A DNA stretch of 64,000 nt from Metarhizium brunneum (GCF_013426205.1 NC_089427.1:992001-1056000), one strand, 5' to 3'; shown: positions 23,227 to 35,158, counted from the first letter of the stretch. The notes: generated by a model not told the origin, from the sequence alone. Made by a program: numbers and translations.

Positions 23227-24764
23227 ATGGCTTCGGCGACGCGCATCGTCATCGGGGCAGGAGACACGGGCTTCTGGAAGGCCAGGCAGGACGAGGAGAC
23301 GGCGGCAAAGGTGTCTGCGCTACTGCAGGCAGACCTGGAGGCATGTCTGCCCATCACCACCAACCGGCCTTGATATTCCCCAGCAGCCGCGCGAGTGCTT
23401 TACTTACGACGAACAGAAACACCACGTCTTCTTCAACGCTGCCGGGTATCACAACCATGTACCGCGCCCCCATTCCCCTCAACCTAATGCCATTGACTCA
23501 TCTAACAAACCCCAAGCTCGTGCACCAGCTCCTCGCGCTCTACGGCACCGGCGCCCCAGAGTCAGCCATCCAGGCCGCCTTCGACGCCAACGCAGGCTAC
23601 CAGCTCAAGCACACGCCCGCGCGGCCGCACGTCGTCGCCGAGCTGCAGGCCGACTGGGCCGCCCACGCGCCCAAGTACCTCGGCCGCGGGGCCTACTACT
23701 CCGACTTTCTGCGCTTCTTCCAGGACGAGGTAGACCGGCGCGGGTGGCAGGCCGTGGTCACCTCGTTCCTCTGTGCCGCCCCGGGGGACGCGGCCAGCCC
23801 CGCGCGGCACATGGTGCAGCGGCTCTTCTCGGGGCTCGTCCACCCCATGATCCAGCTCGGCTTCGGCCTCGAGTGGGAGCAGCCGGCCATCGTGGCGCAG
23901 GGCCTCGCCCAGGCCGCCGTGCACCGCAACACCCTGGGCGACTTCTTCGACCGGGTCGACGAGGCCGTGGCGGCGGCGGGCCGGGGCGGGCAGCAACGCG
24001 GCCTCTCCGACATTTGCGAGTCGCTGCGCGCGGAGAACGGCAGCCTCGCCGCCGCGGCCGAGTGGCGCGACGGCGACCAGAGCCTGTACGCGGGCGTCCT
24101 GGGCCGCGGGCTGGACGAGGCCGTCGCGCTGTGTGCGCAGGTGCGCGTCCGCGAGGGGGACTGGGACGAGCGCGTCGCCGAGGCGCTGCACCACGCGGCC
24201 TACGTCGCGGCCAGCGCGGCGTGGAAGCCGCCGCATGTTCCGAAATACGACTTTTTCCTCATGTACGTGTGCGTGCGTGTGTACTTGCAGCTGTGTATAT
24301 GAAAAGGCGGCTGACCATCCAGACACGCCCTCAACGCGTCCGTGTTCCTGCTCGCCCTCGACAAGCCGTGCTTCCCGGCGGCCGCGCGGGTCCGCATCCT
24401 CGAGCACAAGATGCGCTACGACGTGCTGCAGTACGCGGCGCGGGGGGCGCCTCGCCTCTCGCCCGCGCACGCCGCTGCCTACAGGGATACTAATTCGGAC
24501 GTGCTTGCTGCCCGGGCGGAGGACCTGCTGCCGCGGTACCACGCCGTCGCCGACGACGGGCACGCCATCAAGGCGGCGCGGGCGCTGCTCCTCGCGCAGC
24601 GCGTGTCGCGCCGGTGGGCTGGCAGGCCGTGGGTGCGGCTGCGCGACGACGCCGACTGGCGGGGGGCGCACTGCATGCTGCTCCGGGGCGTCGAGGGGGA
24701 TGAACCCCTCTGGGTGCGCGGCGCGGGCTTCGACCAGGCGTGGGAGGGCGTCCCGCTGTTGTAA
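23227..24764 (+). CDS. questin oxidase-like / AflY-like protein (DUF4243)
   Basis: join(23227..23340,23417..23458,23517..24262,24323..24764); 447 residues. The family (questin oxidases GedK-like, AflY/HypA in aflatoxin biosynthesis) performs Baeyer-Villiger-type ring opening of anthraquinones, or has unknown roles. Supporting wording: FWKARQDEET near the start, KHHVFFNAAGYHNH over exon 2, LALYGTGAP, and the conserved HPMIQLGFGLEW (about 175-187). The helical all-alpha fold continues to the stop. Exon 2 is only 14 codons. Intron 1 is best read with a GC donor (GCATGT, 23341). A GT donor at 23311 also keeps frame but deletes VSALLQADLE, which looks family-like. Coding GC is very high. I see no PKS, transporter or regulator beside it, so it is a stand-alone member. 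Confidence 0.85.
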
Positions 24765-24921
24765 ACGTCGCCAGTCCGGCATTGTGTATGTATTTTTGCG
24801 GCGGTACGGAAGCCAGACATCATTCAGTAGCGAATGCTTGCACATGTGCCAAGCTATCGGCCCGACGTGGCTCGTGTCCGTGTCCGGGGCACTTGATAGT
24901 CGCTCAGGACGGGCCTGGCTG

Positions 24922-24937
24922 TACGGAGTACGGAGTA
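24922..24937 (+). repeat. double TACGGAG heptamer
   Basis: Two overlapping TACGGAGTA words at 24922-24930 and 24929-24937, i.e. a 7-bp unit repeated 2.3 times, in non-coding DNA after the questin-oxidase-like gene. Confidence 0.8.
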
Positions 24938-25026
24938 GTGCCATTGATGTTTTCGGCGGCCTACTTGCCGATGCTGGGGAGCACGAGAACTAGCCGTCGG
25001 TCATTGTACATTGTCCATGTAGCTAT

Positions 25027-25036
25027 AATAAATAAA
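25027..25036 (+). terminator. possible polyadenylation signal
   Basis: Two overlapping AATAAA hexamers about 265 bp after the stop of the questin-oxidase-like gene, with an A-run after them. Confidence 0.35.
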
Positions 25037-26098
25037 AAAAGCTTGTACTATTTATTAGATGCAAGTTGAACACTGAAAGGAATCCAAATTGATGCGTTGG
25101 CAGAGAAGAAGAAAAACCAAATTTATATACCGTCCTTTCTTCCGGCAGACGTCTAAATAAGCTTATACAGAATCAGGCCCAATTTGGCTCTTGCCGCCTC
25201 CCCACAGTCACTCTAGCATGGGGCCGACAAGGCCGCCAGCCCAATTTATCTCCCCGGCCAGAGATGGAATTAGAAAAAGGGCGCGGCGCGGGATGCAGCG
25301 GCCCCGGCGAATCGGATCTTCGCAGCTTGCGGCTTAGGCGTCTCGCGGGCCAAGGTCGAGCTTGGCGTTTCTGCGCAATGGGAATGGGATTGAGACCCGG
25401 TCGGCTTCTTTACCGGCCCTGCGCTATCGGGCCAATGAGACGTGATGCAAAAGGGTCTGGTGCTCACTGCTCGATGCTCATGCCAGCGCAATGGATCCTG
25501 TGCATATTGAACGATAGGCCGGGCCGTTGAGCAACGTCTGGCGCCGTGTCTGCTGATTGGAGACAACACTGACGACGATTCGCACATGGCCGGTTTGAGA
25601 TGCCGCATTCTGGGTTTCAATGTTTGTACAAAACACCCCCCGCGTCTAGATGGGAGGCGAATGGCTACATGTAGGTATCCGCTCATCTCGTTCAGGGCAA
25701 CTGGAAACTGTGTAGACGGAGAAGCCGCCGGGAACATCTCTCCGAGTCCCAAGTTGTACTGTGATATCGGAATATGCTGTGGAATGGCGGAACATACCCT
25801 GTTCCCCGGACTGTATACTATCCCAATACTCATAGGCATCAACAACAACAAAAATATCAAGGCCCAGCAAAGTACATTTCAGCAACCCCGACATCACAGC
25901 AGACTGCGTTGTGCACCCAAATCTTGATCAAAGAAACGACAAGATAAAAAATTATTCGCGTGCTCAGCATTGGTGAGCGGGTAATGTGGTTCTATCTCAA
26001 CGTCAAACACCATTCCGTCGTATAAATAAACCCAACCAGCTCATTTTAGCCGAGCATCTCCACCGACCCCATCGACGTCATTATTCCAGTAGTGCTAC

Positions 26099-27290
26099 TC
26101 AAGCCTTGCGTTTCTTGCTGGGCTTTCCCTCGTCCTCATCCTCGTCCATCTCACCGCCCTCGTCGTCTGCACCGTCATCATCAGATTCCGCCGCAGCAAG
26201 CTCCGCACCATCCTCTGTGAACATGTTAGCGCACCAGTCCTTCAAAGCGTTGTGGATTCTGAAAAAGGGGTGTAGACCTACGGAAGTAGCGGATGGCCTC
26301 GGGCCACAGATCCTCCGCAATGGCGAGGGCGACATTGGCACCGGGAGGGAAGACGTCGTACTTGTACTCGTACTCGTAATCGTCGTCGTCGTCGTCGTTT
26401 TCAACGTCGACGTCACCGTCGGCATCCTTATCCATCTTCACTTCGACTTCCTTGCCCTCCTGCCGGGCCTTGCGCTCCTCCTCCACAGTCTTGGCGACCT
26501 CGCGGCTCTCCTCTTCCGTGATGTAGTGGCCTCGGAAGCCGAAGAAGTTGAAGAAGCTGTTGCTGTCATCGGTGGCGTTCTCCTTCAGCTTGAGGAGCTT
26601 GATCTTGTTCTGCGTATCGCCAGTCTTGCCGGCCTTGTCATCCTCGTGAAGCTCCTTGGCCAGGGTCAGCAGGCCCTTGGTCAAGTCCTTTCCGGGCTTC
26701 CATTTGATCTCAACAGGCTCAGACACGAGACCGGTGAAGTCGTCCTTGCCGTGGCGATACCAGAACTTCTTCTCAAGCATCTTGTCTTCAAAGTACTCGT
26801 TCTCAGAGAACTCGAACTTGATGGCAAAACTGCGAGGATCGCCGTCAGGAAGCTCAAAGCGCTCGACGGACATGTGCTTGAGAGAAGCCGCAATGAGCTT
26901 AGCATCCTCCATCTGAATGTGCTCGTCGATATCGGGCGGGGCTTGCTCCCAAACAAGAGGCCAGAAGTTTGGGATTTGAGAAATGACCTTTTCGCGCTTG
27001 GCGTAGAGATCGCGCGTCAGTTTATACTCCACGCGCACTGAGGTCAAGTTAGCCAAAAGTTGCCAAGCATCTGGACTTCGCCTGCTGAATCAGGGCAATC
27101 AAGTCTACAATAGACCTTGTGCTCATGTTGTCCCGCTAACCGCAAGACGGAGCTGTGTTGTTGAGGTGATGTGCAAAAAAGAGTGAAGAAAAAAAAACTT
27201 ACTCAACTCTACGTCAACTTGGTCAAAGTCATCTTGGATGTCCTCGAGTTGTTCGTACATGACAGGGATGTGAATATCCTCAACAGACAT
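26099..27290 (-). CDS. SET/Vps75-like histone chaperone (NAP family)
   Basis: complement(join(26099..26214,26282..27037,27203..27290)); 319 residues. It is a nucleosome-assembly-family protein expected to bind H3-H4 and act in chromatin; yeast Vps75 partners Rtt109 in histone acetylation. Residues 10-60 form the dimerisation helix, leading into KREKVISQIPNFWPLVWEQ. The earmuff domain follows, with FEFSENEYFEDKMLEKKFWY and PVEIKWKPGKDLTKG, the typical SET/Vps75 wording (NAP1 proper differs). An Asp/Glu-rich patch (DDDDDDYEYEYKYD) interrupts the fold before DLWPEAIRYF. The C-terminus is highly acidic, then basic (KPSKKRKA), a likely nuclear signal. The first intron is long (165 bp), so a tiny missed exon there is possible, but the frame joins smoothly. 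Confidence 0.88.
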
Positions 27291-29371
27291 TTTGCCGGTA
27301 ACGGACGTAAATCTGGTGTAAAATTGAAGAACGTGCGACGAGATATATGGAGAGAGGTAGAGGAGGAAAAAGATGGCAGTGGGGGGGGATAGATGGAGAG
27401 AAAGAGAGAACAAGGAAAAAAAAAAAGCTGGCGGTGACGGATCACTTATCAAGGGTCTGTTTGTTGACTACTACGGAGTGCGTAGATTCACACCAAACAA
27501 ACACCACGAACTGCAGGCAGAACCGGAGCTGCAACTAGTCTCCACGAGCGTCCAGCCAACGAGAGGCAGCTCAAAATTGAACCTTGACTCCATCAAACGG
27601 TGAAGGAGTTGGAGCCTTCTCGCAGCCGGGGCGCACCAGAGACAGCTTCATCGCACATGCGGCTCGCAGCCACACACCACCACTGCGCAAGCCTGCCAAA
27701 ATTTTCTTTGTACCAAACGACCCGGCCAGCCTGGTTGCTACAATGGCAGGACTGATGTCATTGGATCCGCCAAATCCCTGCAGGGCCACTTGGAGAGGCG
27801 AGAGGGAAAAAGCGAGAGGCAAAACGAGGAGCGAGGGCGTTGACTGGCCAGTTTGGCTACAGCCTTGCTTTGGAACCAGTACGGCCTTCTCCACTACCGC
27901 AAAAAGCCGTCGGCCAGCGCTTCTTGTCGGCTTCGAGCTAGGCTTGACGTCCACGGCAACCAGCATGAATGGCGGGGAATCAAACACAATTTGAAAAGTG
28001 TGCCTTGTGGGAAGACGTTTTTTTTTTTCGTGCTTGAGATGCTGCCCTACGCGAGCCTATTCTCCCTCTGATTGGCACCTGCACCTTCCTGCATTTCCGA
28101 ATTTTCTGAGGCACGACTTCCCAGATCGTTCCCTCCCCAACACCTCAGGCTCTGGTGTGATATCAAACAAGTACGGACTACGGAGGACGTCCCTCGACAA
28201 ACAGCCTTTGGTGGGAGCCAACCTCCCTCCCTAATACTAGAATTTGATGTAAAATAGCATGGATCATGGACCTGTATTTGATCCAAGGCCCTTTTCCCCG
28301 ACCATCTCAGGGTCCAAGGTGGGGCCAGGATCAGGGTTGGTAGCTCCAAAATCGCACTGTCCAACACAGACGATAGCCGAGCATGCCAGCCTTGCGCGAG
28401 CAGCAACAATGTACAATATACCTCATGATAGAGAGGCATGATATGCTGGCGAAGATACGTGCAAGGAAATCCAGCACGCTTGGTACATATTACAGTGCCG
28501 TTGTTTCCATGCACAGTGTTTGCCAGCAACAGCTTGCCAGCTTGAAGAGCTTGAGGACTCGATGCCGTCAGGACTCAGGAGAGCAGCCGCCACAAACACA
28601 GCTCCGCAAGCTGGGCATCTGTAAACAGCTAACGCTAACAGGAGCACACAGAAGCTTATTCTGCTTCTAAACACCGGGCCCGTCTTGACAAATAGCCGCT
28701 GCTTTACCGGGCGTGTGTCTGCCTCTACTAGCAGCTCCCTGTTTTGCCCGGGCTTGAAAATAAAAGTCCATGTATTCACGCGGCCTTTATTACTAGAATA
28801 CTGTTGCGCCTTGATTAGTAAAAATGTTTTAGAAGAAAAGCTCTGCTCACCTCGAGTTCACATTAAAGCCCTTTGGCCCAGAAGTGGCCCCATGTGCCGA
28901 TGCCAAGGCCTATTAAACACTGGGAAACAAAGCAAGTCGCCCCACATGACAGCACTCCAACCCTGGAAGCTCCTGGAGCTCCTCCGATTCCGGGGTCCGC
29001 TGGTCCCCGATGTCTCCGAACCATGACATCGCGAATATTTCCACCACCCGCAGTGTCCGTTTCTTCCTACAACAACCTCGTTGCCCCTCCTTCTTGTGCA
29101 ATATATGCGACCCAAGTCTCCGCGCCCGATGGGTTGACAGACAGAGACAGAGAGCGCCCCAGCCTATTCATCCTTGAGCCATTTCCTCCGCCCCATGGCC
29201 CATCTCGTCGACCTCGATGTCCCGAAGAATGCAGCCCGCATCGACCTTTATATAAACGCCCCGTCATCGCCTTTCCTTCCTCACACAGCTCGCCGCATCT
29301 GCCCTCCCTCGTCCTAGTCCTCCCCGGCGCCTCGATCCCTCCAGCCGCCCGTCCCTCCCGGCACCCGAGCC
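27291..29371. other. 2.1 kb divergent region, SET chaperone / CutC
   Basis: No gene supported. Imperfect TACGGAG-type words occur at about 27472 and 28171-28185. Open frames (138 codons on minus at 27571-27987, 160 on minus at 28047-28529) lack conserved content. The CutC promoter with its TATA box occupies the right end. Confidence 0.5.
29249..29256 (+). promoter_or_regulatory. TATA box of the CutC gene
   Basis: TATATAAA 116-123 bp before the ATG at 29372, followed by a C/T-rich leader (CCTTTCCTTCC, CCTCCCTCG). This is a classic strong fungal core promoter layout. Confidence 0.6.
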
Positions 29372-30205
29372 ATGATAGCCCGCGAGACAACCCAGATGCC
29401 GCTCGAGGTGGCCGTCTTCTCAGGCGAATCGGCCCTCAAGGCCCAAAGCCAAGGCGCCTCGCGCGTCGAGCTCAACGCCCCCGGGTCGTACCACGTCGGC
29501 GGCACCACGCCTCCCATCGCCGAGCTCAAGAGGATCGCGGCAAAGGTCACCATCCCCGTGCGCATCATGATCCGCCCCCGCGGCGCGCCCGGCGACGGAT
29601 CCCCCGACTTCGTCTACACGCCCAAGGAGGTCGCCGCCATGGCCCAGTCGATACGCGACTTCAAGGCCACGGGGCTCCTCAACCCCTTCCGCGGCGACGG
29701 CTTCGTCTTTGGCCTCCTGCAGCCCACGCCTGCCGAGGACCCCCTCTCCCTCCCGGGGGAGCCAGACGCCGCGTGCGGCCTCCGGGTCGACGACGCGTCG
29801 TGCCGGGTGCTGCTCGACGCCGCCAGGCCCTTTGGGTGCGTGTTCCACCGCGCCTTCGACCCCATCGCCGCCACTAGGCGCATCGGCGACGGCGTCGAGG
29901 CCCTCGTCCGCCTGGGCTTCGAGGGCCTCCTGACCGCCGGCGGCCGCGGGCCCTGCGCCGCCAACGTCGACCGCCTCGACCACGAGTGCCACCGGCAGGC
30001 CGGCCGCATCCAGTTCGTCCTCGGCGGCGGCCTGCGCGCCTCCAACGTCGAGCGCGTCGCCGGCCGCTTCAGCACCTACGAGAAGGGCAGCGTGTGGATG
30101 CACACGGCCGCCCTGAGCAGCCGTCCCGACCACCCCGCCGAGGAGATTGACTCCAACGAGCTGGTGGGCATGCTGGCAAGCTTGGGTTCCGTCCCGGTGC
30201 GGTAG
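29372..30205 (+). CDS. cutC: CutC family protein (copper homeostasis)
   Basis: Single exon, 277 residues. CutC proteins are TIM-barrel proteins linked to copper handling and to binding of Cu(I); the chemistry is unsettled. Family blocks are clear: LEVAVFSGESALKAQSQGAS near the start, RVELNAPGSYHVGGTTPP, VRIMIRPRGA (about 68-77), FVFGLLQP, CVFHRAFDPIA (about 158-168), LLTAGGRGPC and IQFVLGGGLRASNV. The length is close to the family norm. An ATG nine codons into the frame (29396, MPLEVAVF) is an equally possible start; I keep 29372 because it is first after the TATA leader. There are no introns. Coding GC is very high, producing a 279-codon mirror frame on the other strand that I ignore. Confidence 0.9.
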   Translation: MIARETTQMPLEVAVFSGESALKAQSQGASRVELNAPGSYHVGGTTPPIAELKRIAAKVTIPVRIMIRPRGAPGDGSPDFVYTPKEVAAMAQSIRDFKATGLLNPFRGDGFVFGLLQPTPAEDPLSLPGEPDAACGLRVDDASCRVLLDAARPFGCVFHRAFDPIAATRRIGDGVEALVRLGFEGLLTAGGRGPCAANVDRLDHECHRQAGRIQFVLGGGLRASNVERVAGRFSTYEKGSVWMHTAALSSRPDHPAEEIDSNELVGMLASLGSVPVR

Positions 30206-30844
30206 AGAAGCACCGAGATGCCTACTGGGTATGCAGCAGCGGGTGAGTTTGCCCCTCACTTTTTTTTTTTTTTTTTCTTAAAAAGAAGAAAAAAGATGAC
30301 CGTTACCCCATTCCGTCTTTTGCTCTCGTGGGCCTGAATACGGTATTGGATGTGAAAAGCTGACAAAATATCGTAGGAGAATGAACAGTAGTCACAGCTT
30401 CATGCGAGTCGTGACAGGTTTTTATTTGGGGGGGATTTTGATATCGGAAACTGCAGTTTGGGAAAAGTCATTTCCGACACTGGTTTTGTAGCAAAGTGCA
30501 ATATGGCTGAGGGGATAAAAGTGATTTGGTTTTAAAAATTGGTAAAAAAAAAGGAAGTGGCTATAGATGCTCCCCCCCTTCTACTCTGTGTATTTCGGGG
30601 CTATGAATAGAGAGCTAGAACGTACGACAAGACATGACATAGTATATTGCGGTCATAGGCGGGCCTACACTGCTAATATCAACATACTCTGTTTCAACAA
30701 CTCACGTACATCTTGTTTTGACTAGGCATTCAATTTTGTCTCTTTCGACTACTCTACACCGTATATGCTATGCACTAATCTACAGCTTCTCATCACGTCA
30801 TTAAGTCTATCCACTAATCCGCTATTTTCCCCACGTCACGCACG
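30206..30844. other. convergent 3' region, CutC / alkaline phosphatase
   Basis: AT-rich spacer with a 17-base T run at 30260-30276 shortly after the CutC stop. No gene is seen. Confidence 0.6.
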
Positions 30845-33077
30845 TTACTGCTTCTTGGGCTTCTTGCCTTCAGTATTTGGGCGCGCCAGGCCTAAACACG
30901 TAGCCATCTTGTAGAAAATGTCCACATTGTTGTAGGTGCCTCCAAAGGTCTCCTGGCAGGGGCCCATGGCAAACACAGGCACATCAGTAAGCGAGTGCAC
31001 ACCCTGAGCCTCGTTGGTAGGCAGAGTGCCGTTGATGACAATACCGTTGGGCGAATCCTTGGCATTGACAATGTAGCTGCCGTCGGCGCCCTTGACCGCA
31101 GGCTCACGAGGACCGCTCTTGTGGACCTTGTAGTCCTCTCGGTGGTCGGGGGCAGCGCCGACACCACCGGCGATGGCGTACCGAGGCTCCCAGTTTGAGG
31201 GGAAGTTGACGCCGGTGCCATACTGAATGTTCTTGTTCTTCTCGGTGTATTGGGAGAGACCGGACTTTTCGTAGACGCCGATGGCGTTGCGCTTGGTGCG
31301 CTCATCGTCGTGCTCGGCAATGTACTCGGTATCAGCGGATCCCCAGACACTAAAAATCGTTGTTAGGGATTTAACACTCCGCATCGTCGTCGTTCAATGG
31401 AGGGGCAGGAACTTACTCGAACCCGTGGCCGTGGTCAGCAGAAACAACAACCAGTGTCTCATCCAATATCTTCAGCTCTTTGAGCTTCTTGATGGTCTCA
31501 CGGACAGTGTCGTCGAGTTCAAGAAGATCGCCGAGGGCACGGTCGTAGTCAAGGGCGTGCATCTGTTTGTCGACAGAGGCAGCCTCGGACATGAGGAAGA
31601 AGCCCTTGTCACCGCCACGCTTGTGGAGAACCTCAACAGCCTTGAGAGTCATCTCTTTCAGGCCGGGGAGATCAAGGGCAGAGTCATTTCCGCCCTTGGG
31701 GTTATTTTTGAAGTTCTTTAGGTTGTCCTTGTAAACATTACGGTCCAGCCAGACGGGCAAGTTGCTCTGGCAGAAGACACCCAGGGCCTTCTTGCTGGTG
31801 TCAATCATCTCCAGCGAGGTCTTGTTCAAGCTGACAGAGTATCCCTTCTTTGAAAACTCTTCATAGTAGTCCTTGCCCTTGTAACTGCCCTTACCGGCGA
31901 AGAACTGCTCGGCACCAGCACCGAAGTAGACATCAGGGCCTTCATGGTTAGTCCAGCTGTAGTTGGTCAGGCCGTTGAGAGCCTGGTCTATAAGAGGACC
32001 GTACTCAGAACGGCGACGGGTGTGGCCGGTGAGAGCAATGGGGGTGGCATCAGCCAAGAATGCCGTGGAGACGGCGCCCCATGCACCTTTCTGCATTCAC
32101 AATATTAGCTAGGAATTCAGAATTTAGTTACTAGTTGAGCATACGGTAATTCGGCGGAAGATTTCAACAATGGTCTCGACCTTGGGGTCATCGAAAGGGT
32201 CCGGAGACGAATCAGCATGGACTCTACAGGCCTGTTAGCCGAGTATCACAGCAAACAGATCACAAGATTCGCATACCCCATGGCATTGACAGTGCTCTTG
32301 TGACCAGAGTATAGAGCAGAGGCTGAGTTGGCAGAGTCGGTGATATAGCTGTCAATCGAGTGAGTCATCTGGTGGCCAAGAACAGGAAACTCGTCCATCT
32401 GCATGCGAGTCTGGTATTTGCCGTTGATGCTCTTGTGCCCAAGAAGACGGGCAGCAGTAATCTAACCGTGTTAAGTCTAACTCACTTCACATCTGTAATT
32501 CGACTAGGAACGTCAATGCTTCCGGGATGCTTACCATGTTAGTGGTCATGCCGTCACCAATGAAGAAGATGACATTCTTGGCCTTGCGCTTCTTGACAAT
32601 AGGACGAACAACCCATTCAGCCGTTGTCTTCTCACCCCCATAGTACTGTAGAGTCACGGTGTACTTGCCGGGCTCGTCCAGGGAGAGCTTGCGATAAGCT
32701 TTGGAGGCGACGTTGACAATTGACGGAGTCTTCTTGTCCTCGGCAAAGAGATCCTCGTACCACTTGAAAGTCCACTTCTCCAACTCGGGCTCCTTCACTC
32801 CGAAGAAGTTGGTGATATCCTTGGCCTCCTTGCCATCTTTTGCAATAGTCACCTTGAATTTCTCATCAGGCTTGCCATCGTGGGCAGCCTCAGAGCCATT
32901 GACGGGGGCGTGAACTTCAACTCTCAGGTCAAAAAGCTGACCAGGAAGAAAATCACTCTGATCAGGTGGCAGAAGACACCCTAGGGTTGGGCACGTTCCA
33001 AGACGCTGGTAGGTCTGGGCTGAGACAACTGAGAGCGAAGCTGCCAGAACAGCAGCGACGTTGAGCTTTGCAAGCAT
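30845..33077 (-). CDS. secreted alkaline phosphatase
   Basis: complement(join(30845..31349,31417..32090,32145..32223,32277..32461,32535..33077)); 661 residues, four introns of 53-73 bp (the last 67 bp). It is a metal-dependent phosphomonoesterase of the E. coli PhoA superfamily for extracellular phosphate scavenging. A signal peptide is visible (MLAKLNVAAVLAASLSVVSA, cut after about 20). About 140 residues resembling a beta-rich accessory domain precede the catalytic core. Metal and active-site motifs: FFIGDGM with Asp175, TDSANSASA with nucleophile Ser224, SADHGHGF in the last third, and PVFAMGPC near the C-terminus. There is no GPI or membrane tail; it ends GKKPKKQ. The frame is open upstream to 33311, but the signal peptide fixes the start at 33077. 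A TATA-like box lies 125-130 bp upstream. Confidence 0.92.
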
Positions 33078-35158
33078 GATTGCGGTAGTCCTCGTTGATA
33101 TTAGTATAACGAAGAATAGGCAATTGGCTTTTCGAGCAAGCTTAGCAAGGAGGGAAAAAGGAAGCAAGGAATGGCCAGTTCGGACGTCGGATTGCGGCGT
33201 GCTTATATGTCTCGTGGTAATCTCTCTGCGACCCGCGAAAGCTGCTGCAGACCGGCGCATGCAGAAGGCCCTGATCCATGGATCGGAAGCTACCGACTTG
33301 GATAGCGTCACCAGGGCCGGATGCTACATGGCGGTTATCAAGCTGTGAGAATTCAGCTTCGACCGGGATGTGTCTTGTCAAGTCATCCGAGCCTGCACTG
33401 CCCTTTCTTGACGGAAGGAACCATGAGCAGTAGCTGCATCTAGTGGAGAGATACTGATACCCGATTCGAGCAATCCAGGGGGAAAAGACAGAAGCGATGT
33501 TACCGTGAACCCTTCACCTTCAGGAACAAGGGCACGTGTCGGCGCCACTCTTGGTGACAATAGGCTTATCCTATGCTCGTACAGAGTAGAGCTGGTCGAA
33601 GAGCTGCTGGAGATGAAGGACCAACTCGGTTGGCGGATGGTGTGGGTAAGCCCTTGTTGTGCGGAGTATGTATTGTATGTACTCCGTACAGACTTTTGGT
33701 TCGCAGCTTGATCCTGGGAGAGGTTACTTTTGTGTAGCATGAGCGCGGGATACCGGTTGAATGTGGTGGTCTGAACCAAGCTGGAGCAATAGTGTCAGTG
33801 CTATCAAGCCAGGCGAATTCTGATCTAGAGTACTCCGTATCACCACCCTCTCGAGAAGCACTGCTCCATAGAGCAGCTGCACAGAGCAGCCACTTCGCCT
33901 GCATTAAGCTTATCCTAGTTAAAGCGCGGCCACGGGGCGCCTGCCGCTACCACGAACCCGCGGGAGCGTTCCCTCGTGCCCAGATTGAAGGCCCTCATTG
34001 GCGATGTGGAGGAACAGGGATCCGTGGTCGGGCCAAGGTTCTTTTTAATGTTGTTTCCATGCAACGGTATGGCGTGGGAATTTGATACCGGACGGGGATC
34101 AGCGGAGCAGAGAATGCTGCAGAAGTTGCGATCCAAAAATATTCCAGTTGAAATGGAAATTTTGGTCGGATGAGTTGCAGCGGCGTTGGCTCTCAACGCT
34201 CAGCTGCCATTTGGAAGGTGCGATCATGTTGTTCCTCCCACTTCAGCATCAAACCAACTTAAACTTCCGCAACCGGGAAGCTATCCGCCTCTTGGCGGGT
34301 GGGGCCTGGAAAACATTCTTGAGGAAAATACGTAAAATCTTTCATCCCGTTCAATGGCAGCGACTTGGCACGTGGGGATCAGTGATTGTTAGACACTGCA
34401 CATGTGCTCTGCGCGTTTGTTTGCTCAAGCGTGTTGGCCACTGTCCACACTTGGAACAGTAGCCAACATCAGGTTGTTTGTTTCCCCCGTGTTCATGGGG
34501 TGCAGTCTTCATTCAGCCCTTCGATGCACCATCATTGTGCATGATGTCAACTGGGGGTACCCGTTCAGCTTCCAAACCTCGTGGACTTCGAATTGAGCGG
34601 ACCTACTACTAGTATGCACTTCCAATAAACCATTTGGCGGGGGTTAACGCCTTGGCACGCACGATTTATACCCGATTGCTCACCGAGTTGGCTGCACAGG
34701 CAACCTTGACCGAAGCGATGTTGCAAGAGCCCGCTGACTTGTGAGTCTAGATTCTTACAGTAAGACGCCAAGAGTATTTAACTGGATCAGATACATGGCT
34801 ATCGCGCTCTGTGTCATAGTATAGTAGAGCATATTACGGTATACTTGCCATTGACCAAATATACTCTGCTGCAGACTGTAGTACGCTGTGGACAAGCTTC
34901 GACTTCACGATGGGCTAGGATAGCGCGCAAAGAGAGTCAATAGCTTCAGCCTCTTGGAAATTCCCCAGACATGTAACCACGTGCTGCACGGTACACGCCA
35001 TCATCCATGGCGTGTCATTGAGTGCGGCAATTGATGCTTCCCTGTTGTTTCCGGACTATCGCAGGAGCTTGTGTGTTTCTCATGTCTCCTTAGTCAAAAC
35101 TGGCAATGATATCTGTCCATGATACGCTGTTGTTTCTTCTTCTTCTCGTCTATGTAGT
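33078..35158. other. 2.1 kb intergenic region, phosphatase / QTRT2
   Basis: The promoter of the phosphatase and the 3' side of QTRT2. It has two exact TACTCCGTA motifs (33680-33688 and 33831-33839). No coding exon is supported; frames are under 135 codons and without conserved words. Confidence 0.55.
33202..33207 (-). promoter_or_regulatory. TATA-like box of the alkaline phosphatase gene
   Basis: TATAAG on the minus strand, 125-130 bp before the ATG whose A is at 33077. It agrees with the signal-peptide start and argues against the longer upstream frame. Confidence 0.4.

Larger units (their letters stand above)
24765..26098. other. convergent 3' region, questin-oxidase-like / SET chaperone
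   Basis: Contains overlapping AATAAA signals (25027-25036), a doubled TACGGAG heptamer (24922-24937) and no supported gene. Two overlapping frames at 25270-25927 on opposite strands have no recognisable content. Confidence 0.55.

Noticed and set aside
23562..24944. 460-codon minus-strand frame
   Set aside because: Mirror frame of the GC-rich questin-oxidase-like gene; no domain wording.
29420..30259. 279-codon minus-strand frame
   Set aside because: Mirror of the CutC gene, Gly/Val/Glu-rich junk.
33078..33311. Longer N-terminus for the alkaline phosphatase
   Set aside because: The frame is open to 33311, but the signal peptide begins at the ATG of 33077 and a TATA-like box sits between.
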